Origin: Chaenocephalus aceratus
Lineage: Eukaryota; Chordata; Actinopteri; Perciformes; Channichthyidae
NCBI GenBank assembly: GCA_023974075.1
Contig: CM043790.1
Location: 16,107,804-16,171,803 of the forward strand
Reading direction: 5' to 3'
DNA: 64,000 nt
Of this stretch, positions 23,653 to 41,754 are shown in pieces; the first letter of the stretch is position 1, and every line of letters begins with the position of its first letter. The position numbers were made by a program, and so were the translations under genes. The notes beneath the pieces were generated by a model. The model was given only the letters and a program-made list of their open reading frames with translations. It did not search any database and was not told where the DNA came from.

Positions 23653-26600
23653 AAACACTGTTTTTCCTCTTTGCTTGTGGATCATGTATGTCCACCATCT
23701 GGGGAAGCTCTCCCGGCCTTTCACAAATCAATGGTCATGTATCGATGCTGTTTTTACGAGGCACTTAACAATAAAAAAGCAATAAGCTATGACATGGATA
23801 ATGCGCAGGGGCATCAGAGGCATTGCAAAAGCAATTATAACAACTCTGCTCGTCTCTGTGTGATTTACAGACATGGCCGCAGTCTTATAAAGCTCTTTGA
23901 TTCCAACAACATTTCCAGGAAGTAAAAGGAGGATTTATAGAACTGTTTGCCTCGCTTATCCCTCGCCACCCTGTGTCCATTTTCAGAGTTTTAACTGATA
24001 TGCAGCTGAAGTGATATCATTAATAAATGGAGTGACTTTTCTTCTCCCTAGAGCCTGAAGTGCATTACTCTCAGCGTGGGTGTTTTTTAAATTGTCACAT
24101 TTCACTCTGCACAGTCCATCAAAGCAGGTATGTGCACCACTAATATTCTAAAACCGGGTGATTGCATGATGTGTGTGTGGGTTGATAATATTGTTTTTTG
24201 GATTTTCCAACAGTTTGTCGATCGAAATGTCGGATTATTCATGAAGTGAAACGGTAGAGAATTACCGTGGAGGGTAATTATACAGCACCTCAAATCAGCT
24301 TTATGTGGGCAACTGAGACACACAACTCATATGACAGCAAACAAAACTGCCTTCGATTAATACAGTGTTTGCACAAGGTACACTAGTCGTTGCGTTTAAT
24401 CAAGAATGCGGTCCATCTTTACTTTGCTTCATTTATGTTCATTGCTTTTGAGTGGAGTGTTTTTCGTATTTTTGCGGGGTCTAGTTTCAATCATAAATAA
24501 AAACCTGAATTTAATTTAAAATCATCTGTGAAACTGTTATATAAATATATGTGTTTTAAATATGGACCAATTATGTGGGTGATACATATTTCCAATATGT
24601 CCAACAAAAGCTAATAAGGTGCAATGCAACAGGTGTGTTGTTGTAAATGTAATCAATGCAGAATTACTTTGGCTTCACAGAGGCATTTATACAAATCTCA
24701 TTGTGACAATACAAATGCATTTTAGGAACGCTTTCATCTTGTACAGGAAATTACACTTTTCAGGTTTTAAATTCAGCGTTACTGAACTAAGCTAGACATT
24801 TTTTTTTACGTGATACACACACCAACAGTGCCTTTTAAGAAGTACACAGATATAACTTTGCTGCTAATATTGTCGTTGTTTTTCGTCTCTTGTTCAAATT
24901 CCCACATGAACTCTAGCCTGCAGCTCTACCACCATGATTTATGATGATGGAGCTCGACATAAGAGATCGATGTGACCCTAAATTACTGGACGGCTTATAG
25001 GGAGGAAATCGGGCCCCATCCATTTTTCTCAACAAGACCTTGAAAGATGATAGTATCTTCCACAGGTTCTCTCTTTGAATCCCAGAAAACCAATCCATCA
25101 TTATCAAATGTAAGAGCCCTTCACACAGCCTGTGCTTTCCTCAATCGAGCGACACTGCTTGATTACTGCGATGTATATAGCATCTTATATGCAAGCTCTT
25201 TACTGGGATGATGATAATTGTCATTACAACTCAAAGCTAAGACTAAAAACCTCTTAAATGTGCATTAGGCACCATTAAATAATAGTTGATGTTCATGCAT
25301 TATTAAAGAAGTACATGGAAATGCTTAAATGTTATGGTTGCAAAAGGTCACTTTGGAGCTTTATTCCAGTAACAAAATATTTTTTTTTCTTTCAGGACAA
25401 GTGTTACATCCTCTCAGGCAGACATATATTGAGAGCCCTCTTCCCATCAGACTCCATTATACACCATCACCAACAGCTGGCATGTCTGTACTTGGTTTGC
25501 TTGATATAGACCCTGCAGCCTGATCAGACCTCAGCTGCAGTTTGTGTAATAGGAAACAATCGTCAGCCATGGCTTCATCATCCAAATCCCTAGCTGTTCA
25601 ATTTCCTGTGGTCACTTCTCACACACATGCACATCTTTTCCTCCTTTTACTTCTGTTATAACCAGCCCATGTAGTCCCAAAATGTGCGTACATGTGTTGG
25701 TGTGACGTCTGGGGAGGAATCATTGACATCACACAGCCCGTCATCACGAAGCTTTCAACCACACCTCCTCATCTTTCCTTCCTTCCTTCACTAACTCTAT
25801 CTGTCCTGTATCTCGTCCGACAACTCTGCCAGCCAATCTATCTCTCCACTGTTCTCTGGTCCACTCAAATGTGTCCACCTTTCTCCTAACATGCTTGTGC
25901 AAAAACATGTCTGACCTTTTGTATCACTTCACACACCACCCTCATGTGTACTTACCCTTCACTGATGCACCATTCAACAATAAGGATTACAGCAGTCTAA
26001 TCTTTTTTAAATGGCCATGTAACCTTTATGCTTTTAGTTTAAGTCAGGATTTATGTATGTGAACATCAAACCTTGTCTACCTTGTTTTTTCTAACTAGAG
26101 TTGCAATAAGGCACACATGGGTGTAAGTGATGCGGCGAACTGCTTTAAAGCAGTGAGTATATTTATAAAACTATATTATAAAATACAGTATATTATAATA
26201 TGATGTGTTCCTTTACTTATGTTAAGGGCTGTCACCTTTAACCAAGTCAGTTATGACCAACATGTCATCATGTCATGTCTTGTGTGAAACCAAAGATTAC
26301 CCATACCATTAATTGTATTAATTTACATAATTTTTTTTTTCATTTAATGTACATTTAATAACAGAACAACAACAACAATTGCGTTTTGTTGCTTCTTTTT
26401 AATGTTTCAATGTATAACATGCATGACATATTCAAATGCCATAGTAATCTGGGAGGAAAAAGTTATCACACAGCTTCTCCCATTCTTCAGTCTAGTCTAG
26501 TATCCCTTTGATCTTTATTCACTAGTGCATACACAAGGTCAGTGAATGCTCCAAGATGGATCACTAAAGCAAACTACATAACAGAAACTGAATAATGTGT

Positions 26601-28808
26601 GATTCAAAAAAGGTCATTACAGTTCAAATGAGTACTTCTTTCCAACATTTGAATACAATTTGATTTTCATATTACTGGACAGTTTGTGTTGATGAAAACC
26701 TGTCACCAGGAATTATGGACATCCAACTATGTCCAAACTCTATTCAAATAAATAATAGTTAACCTGAATGTATGGGCTTATATGCCAACAACCTTAACCC
26801 CCACTGCCCCCATCCTCTTTCGTGTGCATTGTGTTAAAGCAGTAGCTCCCACAGACTTGTTGTCCATCCCTCCCTTCGTCCTTCCTCCCCCACTCGTCTC
26901 CTCCTGCTTTGTGCGGAGTGAAGGAGATGCATCTCCCGTAGTGGGTTGTTGCTCTCTTGTCTCTTTCTCTTCCTCTCCCTCCGTCCTTACCAATATTCTT
27001 CTACCGCTCCACACCCCCTGTTGCCTTGTTTTGAGGAGAGAGAGAGCTGCTGGCTCCCAGAGGCAGACTCCTCATCCCTCAATAACTCCAGCTGGCTCCC
27101 TGCAGTGCTGAGCCCTGTCCTCCACCACTCAATTACTCCCCTCCATGAAGATGTACAGATGGGCTGGGATGCATACGTGCATGCTAACATGACCACACAC
27201 ACTGGCAGACCAGGGCTCTACCCATGCCAATTGCTTGCCGTGCATGCAGAAAGAAAAAGTTCATATCTGTCTGCACATACACGTGAATCAATGCACACAC
27301 ACCACATCCTGTTTAACCAGCGAAGGCTACCCTTCTCAGGTTGTTTGCTGCCCTTCCTCTCCTCACACATAGAAATGTAGACCAAACCTTTTCTCCTTTC
27401 CCTCTTTACAGGATTTGGAGACAAATTGTTCTGCATTGTTTTGTTTCTTTCCCTCTTTCTCTTTATTACAGCAGCTTTTGCTTTCCTCGTCTTTTCCCCC
27501 TCACTCACTGCGCATCCACAGGTGGTTAATGAGAACACAGCACAGATTGGCTCACCTGCCTGCCTCTGTTCAGCTGGTAAAACAGCTAAAAGGCTAACAA
27601 TGACTCACACACAATGCTTCAGAATCACCCATTAAGGCTGTGAAACTTAAAAAACATACGCACACACACAGGTTAATACCAGGGCAGGACCACAGTGGTT
27701 AATTACAACAGGTTAATATCATAGACTGAATGATTGTAATGGGACATTAGCACTGTGTTGTCTAAAGCGGGACATTTCACATGTTGTACGGGTAAGAGAC
27801 CTGGAATGGCCTGTTGCCCTCACTAGACCCATTGATTCCACATTTAATATCAAAATATGTTTTTCTGTTCCTGCTTTACTTCTTCACCTTATGTTCTTTT
27901 CCTAAACTACAAAATCCTGCTTACATTTTTCATAAAAAGAAGGTGAGCAGAGATTGTTTTTCGTCCAGAATGAATTTTAATCAGAAATGCTCATACTAAA
28001 TAGCTGGATTTTAAAAGATAAATATTGAATATATTAATACACGTTTTTATTTTCAATAGACATTTTCAGCCCAATTTAGTTGGCAAATCCAAGCTAGCTG
28101 TTGTACCAGAGTGTGCCTGTGAATGCATTATTGGGCCTGTCTCAGAAAAGCTCCACATGAAATGAACATATTATACATTTAATTATCGCTAAACAGTCAT
28201 TGATAAAACCGAACAGCTCAAACTGTAGTTCAGTAGTTGTGCAGGAGTTTTTTTCTCCAATAAAGACAGTTGCCAATATCGAGTCATGTCAGAACTGCTC
28301 ATAAACTATATTACAATCTAGCCAACATATTTGAACCATGCAGGTCCATGGGTTTCATGCCACCCATCAGCATGCAGACTCTCATTTTGTGCAAATATTA
28401 AATACAATGTCTGTCTATTTTAAATGTCATTACTGTATATAGTGTCCCAGTTTTCTTCTTTCATCTCGTTTTTGTACCTTTTGCGATGGTCATTGCTGCC
28501 TCTGCTGATAATTAAGATGAATATTCATGGTGTCTGCATTTCAATGAGTTTATGATTTGAAGGATGTTACATGAAATGCAAAAACATTTCAGGTATCTGT
28601 ATAACTATCCTATTGTTATTCATAAATGGTTCAAGATTAGTTTTATCTAATCTAATCTTATCATTTAAAGTCTTGCAGTGCTGGTCTCAACCTCACGCTG
28701 AACTTAGACAGCGTTAAACTACAACAATACCATCTGCTCTGGTCAGCCTGAGAAGCATTCAGGCACAAACAAACATCACTGCACTCTTTCATTACCTCAC
28801 GTCTAAGC

Positions 28809-28810
<2 letters not shown>
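23653..28810. other. Unique-looking noncoding DNA
   Basis: AT-rich with T- or C-rich patches (25740-25870, 26780-27130, 27380-27520) that open long but low-complexity frames. No gene or mobile element was recognised. The sequence around 28490-28570 has the AT-rich, ATTCATG-containing look of conserved noncoding elements, unproven. Confidence 0.5.
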
Positions 28811-28889
<79 letters not shown>

Positions 28890-28891
28890 GT

Positions 28892-28927
<36 letters not shown>

Positions 28928-28952
28928 GTGTGTGTGTGTGTGTTTGTGTGTG
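28811..28952. repeat. (TG)n microsatellite with interruptions
   Basis: TG repeat broken by extra bases at GGTG and TTGTGG points. The frames through it are artefacts. Confidence 0.97.
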
Positions 28953-30247
<1,295 letters not shown>

Positions 30248-31397
30248 ATGTGTGCATGTGTGCCCATGATGTATGCAGGGAGGCCTGTCTGTCAATTCTG
30301 ACACATGCAGTTATAATCACCACACTGTCATTAAAGTGACTCAGTGTGAGCCTGGCAGGCTGCTTTATTACCCAGTTTAATCTATGACCGGTTCACATCT
30401 CATTATTAATATGGTAATGGATCTCCTTGAAAAGATTAAGGGATGGAGTGGTTGGTGGTGACGGTAAAAGCTATTTTAGATTTTAGAATCAGAGAGTGCT
30501 TCTGCTGCAGATTATGAGTACTGTCGTTAATGTCGAGTGAATCTTTTTCAGGGCCGCTCAGCTCTGCTCCTTTCGGTTCGTTTTTTTTACCAAGTTCCGA
30601 TATGTGAAAGTGCACTTGTATGAGACTCGTTGATAATATAATCTGATGTAACATTTTTGGTTGTGCCATTTTATGTGTGCAACCCGGTGTTTGTGTCTAA
30701 CAGCTTTATTTGCTGTCTGTAAAGGCCATCAGCGCACTGTTCCTCCCAGCACACAGCGTGGAAACCCATCCAGTAATTGGCCTTTCATCGGTCAAGACAT
30801 CCTCTGCCGCGGCTGCTGCTGCCCTCTTTCTTTTCCTCTTTTTCCTTTTTTCTTTCCTTTCTGTCTTGGTGGGATTCACAAGAAAGGCGCTAAGCAGACA
30901 CAAGACAGACGAGGCCTATTACATGACTAAATAATGTCTTGCCACATCCCACAACGCCCCTCCGAAAAAGTCCTATACTGAAGTCCTTTGCTCACGCCCA
31001 AGGACTGGCACATCAGCAAAAAAACGGTGTAAATGAATAATGCATGCAGGAGGTTTCTGGAGTCTTGTGGAGATTTCTTTTTTTTATTCCCTGAGCGAAT
31101 AAATCAGTCAAGTGTCATGATGCTATGTGTTTATGTGAGGAGATGCGGTGATCTTTGGTGGAATTTCTCCCTTTATATGCATCAATCATCAGGACACCTT
31201 TAAATGTGGGTGTTTCCCTTTTTCCTCGAGAAATAAAAAATTCACAGCCTCAGTCACTCCATGGCAACACATCCATCTTTTGGCAGTTGGGATAAGGAGG
31301 AAGTTTTTCACATTTCCAACTTCCCCTGGCTGTCTTTTCTTTTGTCCTTAGCAAAGCATTTCACCCATGTCAAAACTATTTAAGTCCTTGAGTCAAG
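30248..31397. other. Noncoding DNA with pyrimidine-rich patch
   Basis: The T/C-rich run at about 30820-30860 opens low-complexity frames. Nothing else is recognised. Confidence 0.55.
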
Positions 31398-31460
31398 ACA
31401 CACACACACACACACACACACACACCCACACACACAACACACACACACACACACACACAC

Positions 31461-31556
<96 letters not shown>
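31398..31556. repeat. (CA)n microsatellite with interruptions
   Basis: CA repeat interrupted by CC and AA variants at several points. Confidence 0.97.
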
Positions 31557-31558
<2 letters not shown>

Positions 31559-32693
31559 CATTTCACCCCCTAAGGTGAGAGAAATCTGGCTTCCAACACA
31601 TTACTGCACTTCATTAGATTTGTTCATTAAAGAAGGCTCACTAGTAATGACTTTTATGTACCATGTGACCGCCAAATAGATTACAGTATTGATAATTGCA
31701 TTAGTTTTTTGATGAATATGTAAAAAGTGGAAACGGAGAGTGGGCGTGTTTAATATCACAGAATTAATAACGTGTTATTCTCAGCCTTAATTCCTCCACG
31801 GTGACTGAGCCACCAAGAAGAGATTATCAGGAAATATGTCTCTACTGAGTGAATAATTTCCAGGCAAAAGCTATGAAAGAAGGCAATAACAGAGGAAGAC
31901 AAACAGATGAGAAGGATGTACACTCTTACGTATATGCAATTCCTTTTTGTATTACGTTAAAGTGCCACGGGGTGTGATGGTGTGCATCTGCAGAGCAAAT
32001 CCTTTTGTGATTCAGGGATCCATTCTCTGTGCCAGACTAAGTGGACATGGTCCTCCTGTAGCTCCACTGCGGACATTTTATCTGCTCTGTCATGACATAT
32101 ATTTCCCTTCAGCCTCTGCCTACCAGTCATCGTGCCATCAATCTAAAAATATTTTATGATATGTATCTTGAGTGGACACATGCGGAAAAAATGAAACTCT
32201 ATTTATATAGGTGACAGTGGTAAGAAAACTTTCCTCAGCTGGTTTCCATGATGTCATATAGTGACCTAATTAAATCTCCACTTTACGGGCTCTAAATCAA
32301 TCTATCAAGATTCACTTACAAGCTTTTGAATGCATGCAAAATTCACAGCTCTTCTGATTTCAGGACATAAAAAAGCTAATTGTGCATGCAGTGCATTACC
32401 AGCGCCTGAACCCTAAGGCGACCAGGGTGCCCCACTTTTCTCATATACACTCTGGATAGTGTCCGGACAATCAGGTCCACACATGTAGCACACAACAGGA
32501 GATTGTCTTTGTCAGAAGTGTTCTCACTTGCTGAGACGGGGGGTACCACCTGAGTATAGTGGGCAGGATTCCCGCGGAATACACTGTGCACATGTTGCTC
32601 GCTGTTCCTGGGGTCTGTCTGGCTAGTTACAGAAACATTTCTTGAATCGAGATGTCTCTCAAGTTAGACATTTTCGTTGCAGTTTTTGTGTAA
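31557..32693. other. Unique-looking noncoding DNA
   Basis: Balanced composition with motifs such as GAATTAATAACGTG. A conserved regulatory block around 31735-31840 is possible but only a guess from appearance. Confidence 0.5.
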
Positions 32694-32843
32694 AAGACCC
32701 TTCCCCTTCACCCTTGCATGTTTGTTTTCTTTGGGTTTTGCGCCAGTCGCATGTAAACGTCATTAACTAGCCTACTAGCTTGCTATGGATTGATGACGTA
32801 TGGCTCTATACACACATGGGTTCACTCAAACATGTCACAGACG
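32694..32843 (+). repeat. Dispersed repeat R, copy without SINE
   Basis: This segment, including TTTGCGCCAGTCGCATG and ATACACACATGGGTTCA, recurs at 34879-35064 with few substitutions. There the C/T-rich start has expanded to a (CTT)n tract and a SINE follows directly. Confidence 0.85.
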
Positions 32844-33613
32844 TTGTACTAGTAAGCTGGCAGGGTAGGGAGAGTCCGAATGATTTGGACATTTTCGTTC
32901 CAACATACCGTTCCTCTGAAGGGTAATGTTTGGATAGATTCAGGATTGTAGCGCATGTGTGAAAGGGGCTTATTTCCTTTTCATACACAAGCTTTAATCT
33001 CTATTCAACTAGGATCTTCATCTTTCCAAAAGCTTACTAACACAACCTAAATAAATACATTTTTTTCTTAATGTATTTTCCAGTTCAATCAGTATCCTAA
33101 CCTGTGCCTGCATCCACACGGAGGCTGTTTGCTTTGTCTCTGCAACATTCCTCTGCACATGCAAATCTAAAATCTAAATAAGAAGCTCTGACCTGGAGTC
33201 TTGCTCAAACTGAAGAGAAAGTGATGCATGGAGGAGCAGTGCTTGTCAGTGGGTTTGGCAAAACACGACAGTGGAGCCCTCTCGCTGTGTGATGGCAGGG
33301 AAAGCTGCGGCTGTGACAGACTGAGGACGTGTTACTGCTGCTCCTCTACAATTTCTAAGTCTATCACTCAGGGGGGAAAAATATTACCCATCCATCTGGC
33401 CTTTATGGCATCTGATTCAATTGACCAATCTCGATAAATACAATTCAAGGTTGAAGGAAGGACTTTTGTGGGAAGAAAAAAAATGAAGGGGGTGACAGGG
33501 GACAACGATTTATTTGAATGAGGTGTACCTTGTTTCCAATGCAAATCATGATATTTATTTACCATAAAAACATAGAGTTTCATGACATTTCAGGCAAGTG
33601 AATTTACAGCATT

Positions 33614-33700
33614 TCAAGATTCAAGACTTTATTCACAGTGTAGATATGGCAATGAAAAACTTAAGTCACAGGTTCCTCCAACAGTGCAACATGAATATGT
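33614..33700 (-). repeat. LINE-like 3' end fragment
   Basis: On the minus strand the sequence runs through GAGGAACCTGTGACTTAAG to GAATAAAGTCTTGAATC, a 3' tail type with a terminal AATAAA. Related sequence lies inside both E elements (about 6480-6600 and 21160-21262), where GGTCACAGGTTCCTCAACAG is shared. The parent family is not identified. Confidence 0.4.
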
Positions 33701-34068
33701 ATAGGACATAGAACAATTGTGCAAAAGTCCCTGGCATGTCACCTCACTTAACAGAATAATCAGATGTTCAGACTCATTACAGGACTAACTGACTTGTTAA
33801 GATGGACTTTTCTTTTTACTAGTGTGGGTTCGCTCAGCCTCTAACCCACCACCCACCCTCTTTGGTCCCTGAATACCCAGCAGTACATTAGCCAGAGAGC
33901 TTCTATTACAGCTCCAGGCAGTCACAGAGAGCAGCTATGGAGAGGCGGGGGTTACAATAAGCCCCCACAGGTTGAATGGCGGTGACTTCTCTCGCCACTT
34001 CGCCAGTCCATAGCCACCTCTCTCCAGGAGCACCAAGGTTACATTAAAATAAAGGACACAGCCGCTTC

Positions 34069-34213
<145 letters not shown>

Positions 34214-34885
34214 CGGCATGTGTGTGTGCCTCAGACTACAAAGGCAGCGGAGAGTCATTAGCGGGGGAAACAGCCAAAAAAAGGGGGCGCGGTTTTCTCT
34301 CTATATTTATTTTTCTTTTACCCCTGAATGTGGCTGAAAGTGAGGTCTCGCCAACCTCAAACACGAATGGAAGTGTTTAATTCCCCCTTGGTAAAATAAA
34401 TACCAATAGGACAAACTTCAGATCATTCTGCGTTGTGTGAGTCAAGAGTGGCGTATTGATCTGCTCTGTCTGTGATGAATCCACAATTAGAGGCATGGCA
34501 GGCCGCTGGGGAGTCTGTCCTCTGTTTGATTGAGCCTGCCCTCTTCGCCTTCGCAGCTACAGTATGGGGATGAAACATTAAGCAAGACAGAGAGAGAGAG
34601 CTGTACGTGCACATGTGTGTATGTCTGACAGCTGAAGGCATGGCAGGATCTACTTCTGGTGTGACATACAGCAGAGAAAGACAGAGGCAAGGAGGGAGAA
34701 GAAATGAAGATGGAGGCGAAAGATTGCAAGATGCTCATTGACATTACAGAAGGGGACAAGGAGCCATTCCTTGTGGGTGATATAATGCTGCTATATGAGG
34801 GTAGTGTGAGTGCACACCTCTTGGGAGTCAGCAATAGTAGGAAAAAATACCAAAACATTGAGAAAAAGAGAAGAGGCAACAGACC

Positions 34886-34931
34886 CTTCTTCTTCTTCTT
34901 CTTCTTCTTCTTCTTCTTCTTCTTCTTCTTC
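34886..34931. repeat. (CTT)n microsatellite
   Basis: About fifteen CTT units. The homologous position at 32700-32710 has only CTTCCCCTTC, so this is an expansion within the copy. Confidence 0.95.
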
Positions 34932-35064
34932 ACCCTTGCATGTTTGTTTTCTTTGGATTTTGCGCCAGTCGCATGTAAACGTCATGAACTAGCCTACTAG
35001 CTTGCTATGGATCGATGAAGAGAGGCTCTATACACACATGGGTTCAATCAAACATGTCATAGAC

Positions 35065-35400
35065 TTTTTGGCAGTGGCTCAGTCAGTAGGGGCTTGGACT
35101 GGGAGCAGTCGGGTCGCCGGTTCAAGTCCCAGAACAAACCTAAATATGGAGTGTGGACTGGTACTTGGAGAGGACTCAGTTCACCTCCTCGGCCCTGCCG
35201 TGGTGCCCTTGAGCAAGGCACCGGACACTCCCCACTCCCATTTCTCCCCCGGGCGCTGTGCAATAGCTGCCCACTGCCCCTCGTACTAGGATGGGTTAAA
35301 AGCAGAGAACAAATGTCACTGCGTGTGCTGTGTGCTCTGCATGTGACCATTAAAGAGGGTTTCATCCCTCCCATTCTAAATATTATATTCCAATTCTATT
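35065..35400 (+). mobile_element. tRNA-derived SINE
   Basis: The head contains a pol III A box TGGCTCAGT (35075-35083) and B box GGTTCAAGTCC (35119-35129) at tRNA-like spacing. The body has the teleost SINE signature CCTTGAGCAAGGCACC and the tail TTAAAAGCAGAGAACAAATG. It ends in A/T-rich sequence. Such elements are transcribed by RNA polymerase III and moved by a partner LINE. A 60195-60290 fragment shows the related CCTTGGGCAAGACAC motif. Confidence 0.8.
35075..35129 (+). promoter_or_regulatory. Internal pol III promoter (A and B boxes)
   Basis: A box at 35075-35083 and B box at 35119-35129, both close to consensus, inside the SINE head. Confidence 0.7.
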
Positions 35401-35965
35401 TTTAAAAAGAACAAAACATTGAGAAAAAGATGCCAAGAGTAAAGGCAACACAAAGAAACTGACTGCAATGTCTTACTGCAGTTTGAGGTGGTAGACCCCT
35501 TATGAATTGTGGGTGAGATGATTGGTGGGTTTAGCCCGTAGGAATCCCGGTGTCAGAGCTCAACAGTGCAGAGAGAGAGGAGGGGGGGAAGTGAGAGAAC
35601 GGGGGGGGGCATCCTGCCAACTGGGTCTGCAGCTTAATTAACTCTAAAGCAGGCAAGCTGCGGGCTGCCCCGTCGCCTTGCATATCAACGACCTGAGCGC
35701 TTTCTAAGCACCTTAACAGACAAGCCCTCCTTTGTGAGCCCGAGGAGTCCATTCAGCCGGGGCCGCGGAGCCCACGGTGCTCCTCTCTTGTCTCCCCCTC
35801 GGAGTGATGGGCATATACTGGCTCTGCTCACATAAACATTTGAATGGAGCCGTGGTTCCGTTTGCAGAGAGCTGAGGCCTGATTGAGAGCTGTAGCTGCC
35901 TGCTCTTTGTGTCAACAAACCTGGAGAGAATTAGAGCGAAAACACTGACATTAAGACTTTCCATA

Positions 35966-40265
<4,300 letters not shown>

Positions 40266-40269
40266 TTAA
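40266..40269. repeat. TTAA target duplication, left
   Basis: TTAA adjoins the left terminus of the MITE at 40270 and is repeated at 41307-41310. Confidence 0.75.
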
Positions 40270-40322
40270 AGGTGGGGTAGGTAATTTTGGAGAAAAAAGC
40301 TCGAGTGCGCTAGAATTTGGAA

Positions 40323-40965
40323 ATAAAGAGGCGAAGTCCCTCACCTTCCGGTTGAGCTCCATGGGACCTTATTTCGGAAAAGTTATGCATTGAAGCCAAT
40401 GGAGAGAGAACGATTATCTTTCGATCCCGTTTGAATTGTGCCACGAATTACAATTTACAATTTAAAAGATAATTTTACAAGTCAAAAAAAAAAGAATGTG
40501 TCATAAAACTGTGAAGTAACGCTTTTTTTGTGTGAAACCGCTCAATGAACTACATCTCCCGTCTCGCACCACACACCAAGACGGCCGTCACATTGGCATA
40601 TTTCACTCCTTTCTTTCAGAATGAGGCGGAAAGTATTAAAAGAGGTGAAAATCACTACAAGTCTGGGCATGTTGAGAGCTGTACATACACGAAAGGGGAG
40701 TTAGTCGGGACCGGGATTCTGGGATTTGCAGTCTTTCTAGTTGTGTATTTTTCATTGTCTTATATTTCAACAGTTTTACGACAAACTGACTTTTTTGACA
40801 TGGAAATTATTATTTAAGATTGACAAACATCATATGTGTAATTCGTGGCACAATTCAAACGGGATCAAAAGATAATCTTTCTCTCTCCATTGACTTCAAT
40901 ACAAACTTGTTCCGAAATAAGGTCCCATGAGTCCCACCGGAAGGGGAGGGACTTCGCCTCTCTAT
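40323..40965 (+). mobile_element. Inverted-repeat element Y, copy 2
   Basis: Left end ATAAAGAGGCGAAGTCCCTC and right end (reverse complement) ATAGAGAGGCGAAGTCCCTC. The inverted repeat continues through TTCCGG and CATGGGACCTTATTTC. The interior ORF and flanks match Y copies 1 and 3. It lies inside the TTAA MITE, so it inserted later than that element. Confidence 0.8.
40545..40720 (+). pseudogene. Y-element exon fragment, copy 2
   Basis: Frame MNYISRLAPHTKTAV, then NEAESIKRGENHYKSG and HVESCTYTKGELVG, aligned throughout with the minus-strand exon in Y copy 1. After GELVG the sequence departs to noncoding Y sequence, whereas copy 1 continues for about 15 more codons to a splice donor. Substitutions between copies are mixed. 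The function of the parent protein is not known to me; a region preceding a SWIM finger is a tentative match. Confidence 0.45.
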
Positions 40966-41309
40966 CATGCTCTCTATACACAACCGGAAAAAATCTGCCA
41001 CTTCCTTACAGAGCCCCTCCTCCAACACACACACGAACGCGCACATGACCAATGAGGGCACGAGATAAGTTTGTGCACAGATGGAAGGCTTACAGGCAGG
41101 TAGGCCATCCAGTTACTTTAGCCGGGCCGGTTAAAATGATTGGTCGTGCTTTTTACAGTACTACGGCTTCAACAGATGACTTTTTTTTATGGATTTTTTG
41201 TCAAAGCACTTAAGATATTCATTGCTATCGGGATGTTAAGAGCTTTCCATGGAATATAACAAAAAGTGTATCTCTAGCCGGTTTCTCAAACTTACCTACC
41301 CCACCTTTA

Positions 41310-41754
41310 AAGGAGCCCTATTATACTATTTTGTACGTTTATGTTTGTATTTTGTTCCTCTACTGTGACATGTTTATATGCTTTAATGTACAGAAAGGAC
41401 TTTATTTTTCTCATACTGCCTGTGCTGCAGCACCTCTTTTCACCCTCTGTCTGAAACCAGAGCCCAGTCTGCTCTGATTGGTTAGCTGGACGGTGCTGTT
41501 GTGATTGGTCAACCTTTTAGAGGTCTCACCCCTAAGCCTATCACATACAATGTGTTGGAGAGCTAGCCAATAGAACTGCAGGTGTTACATAGTGATGTCA
41601 TTATGTCAGAAGTAAACAAAGGACTAAAATGGTGTGTGGAGAGAAACTCCCTCTGGCGTGGAATTTAGCCTTTGCGGACCATTAACATGCACCAAAACCT
41701 TTATAACACACTATGGGAAATGGAAAAACCAAAAAGCATAATAAGGCCTCTTTA
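41310..41754. mobile_element. Second MITE, abutting the TTAA MITE
   Basis: Left end AAAGGAGCCCTATTATAC and right end (reverse complement) TAAAGAGGCCTTATTATGC form an imperfect inverted repeat. The interior contains CTCTGATTGGTTAGCTGG and GTGATTGGTC, a CCAAT-type pair common in a widespread teleost repeat. The target duplication is unclear because its left edge merges with the TTAA of its neighbour. Confidence 0.6.

Larger units (their letters stand above)
34870..35412 (+). mobile_element. Composite retro-insertion: repeat R plus SINE
   Basis: A 543-bp block flanked by an exact 18-bp direct repeat AAAACATTGAGAAAAAGA (34852-34869 and 35413-35430), as expected for LINE-machinery insertion. Order inside: (CTT)n, the 137-bp body of repeat R, then a tRNA-derived SINE ending in an A/T-rich tail. 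All parts appear to have arrived in one event. Confidence 0.7.
40270..41306. mobile_element. TTAA-flanked MITE, interrupted by Y copy 2
   Basis: Termini AGGTGGGGTAGGTAA and TTACCTACCCCACCT are exact inverted repeats flanked by TTAA on both sides. TTAA sites are used by piggyBac and Kolobok transposases, so it is a nonautonomous member of one of these. It has no coding sequence of its own. About 395 bp remain after removing Y copy 2. Confidence 0.8.

Noticed and set aside
26778..27380. Several overlapping 100-144 codon frames on both strands
   Set aside because: Pyrimidine/purine-skewed sequence without stops. No domain, no splice signals in consistent places, low-complexity composition.
34487..34933. 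148-codon minus-strand frame starting with a lysine run
   Set aside because: The start is the CTT microsatellite read as Lys codons; the remainder has no recognisable domain.
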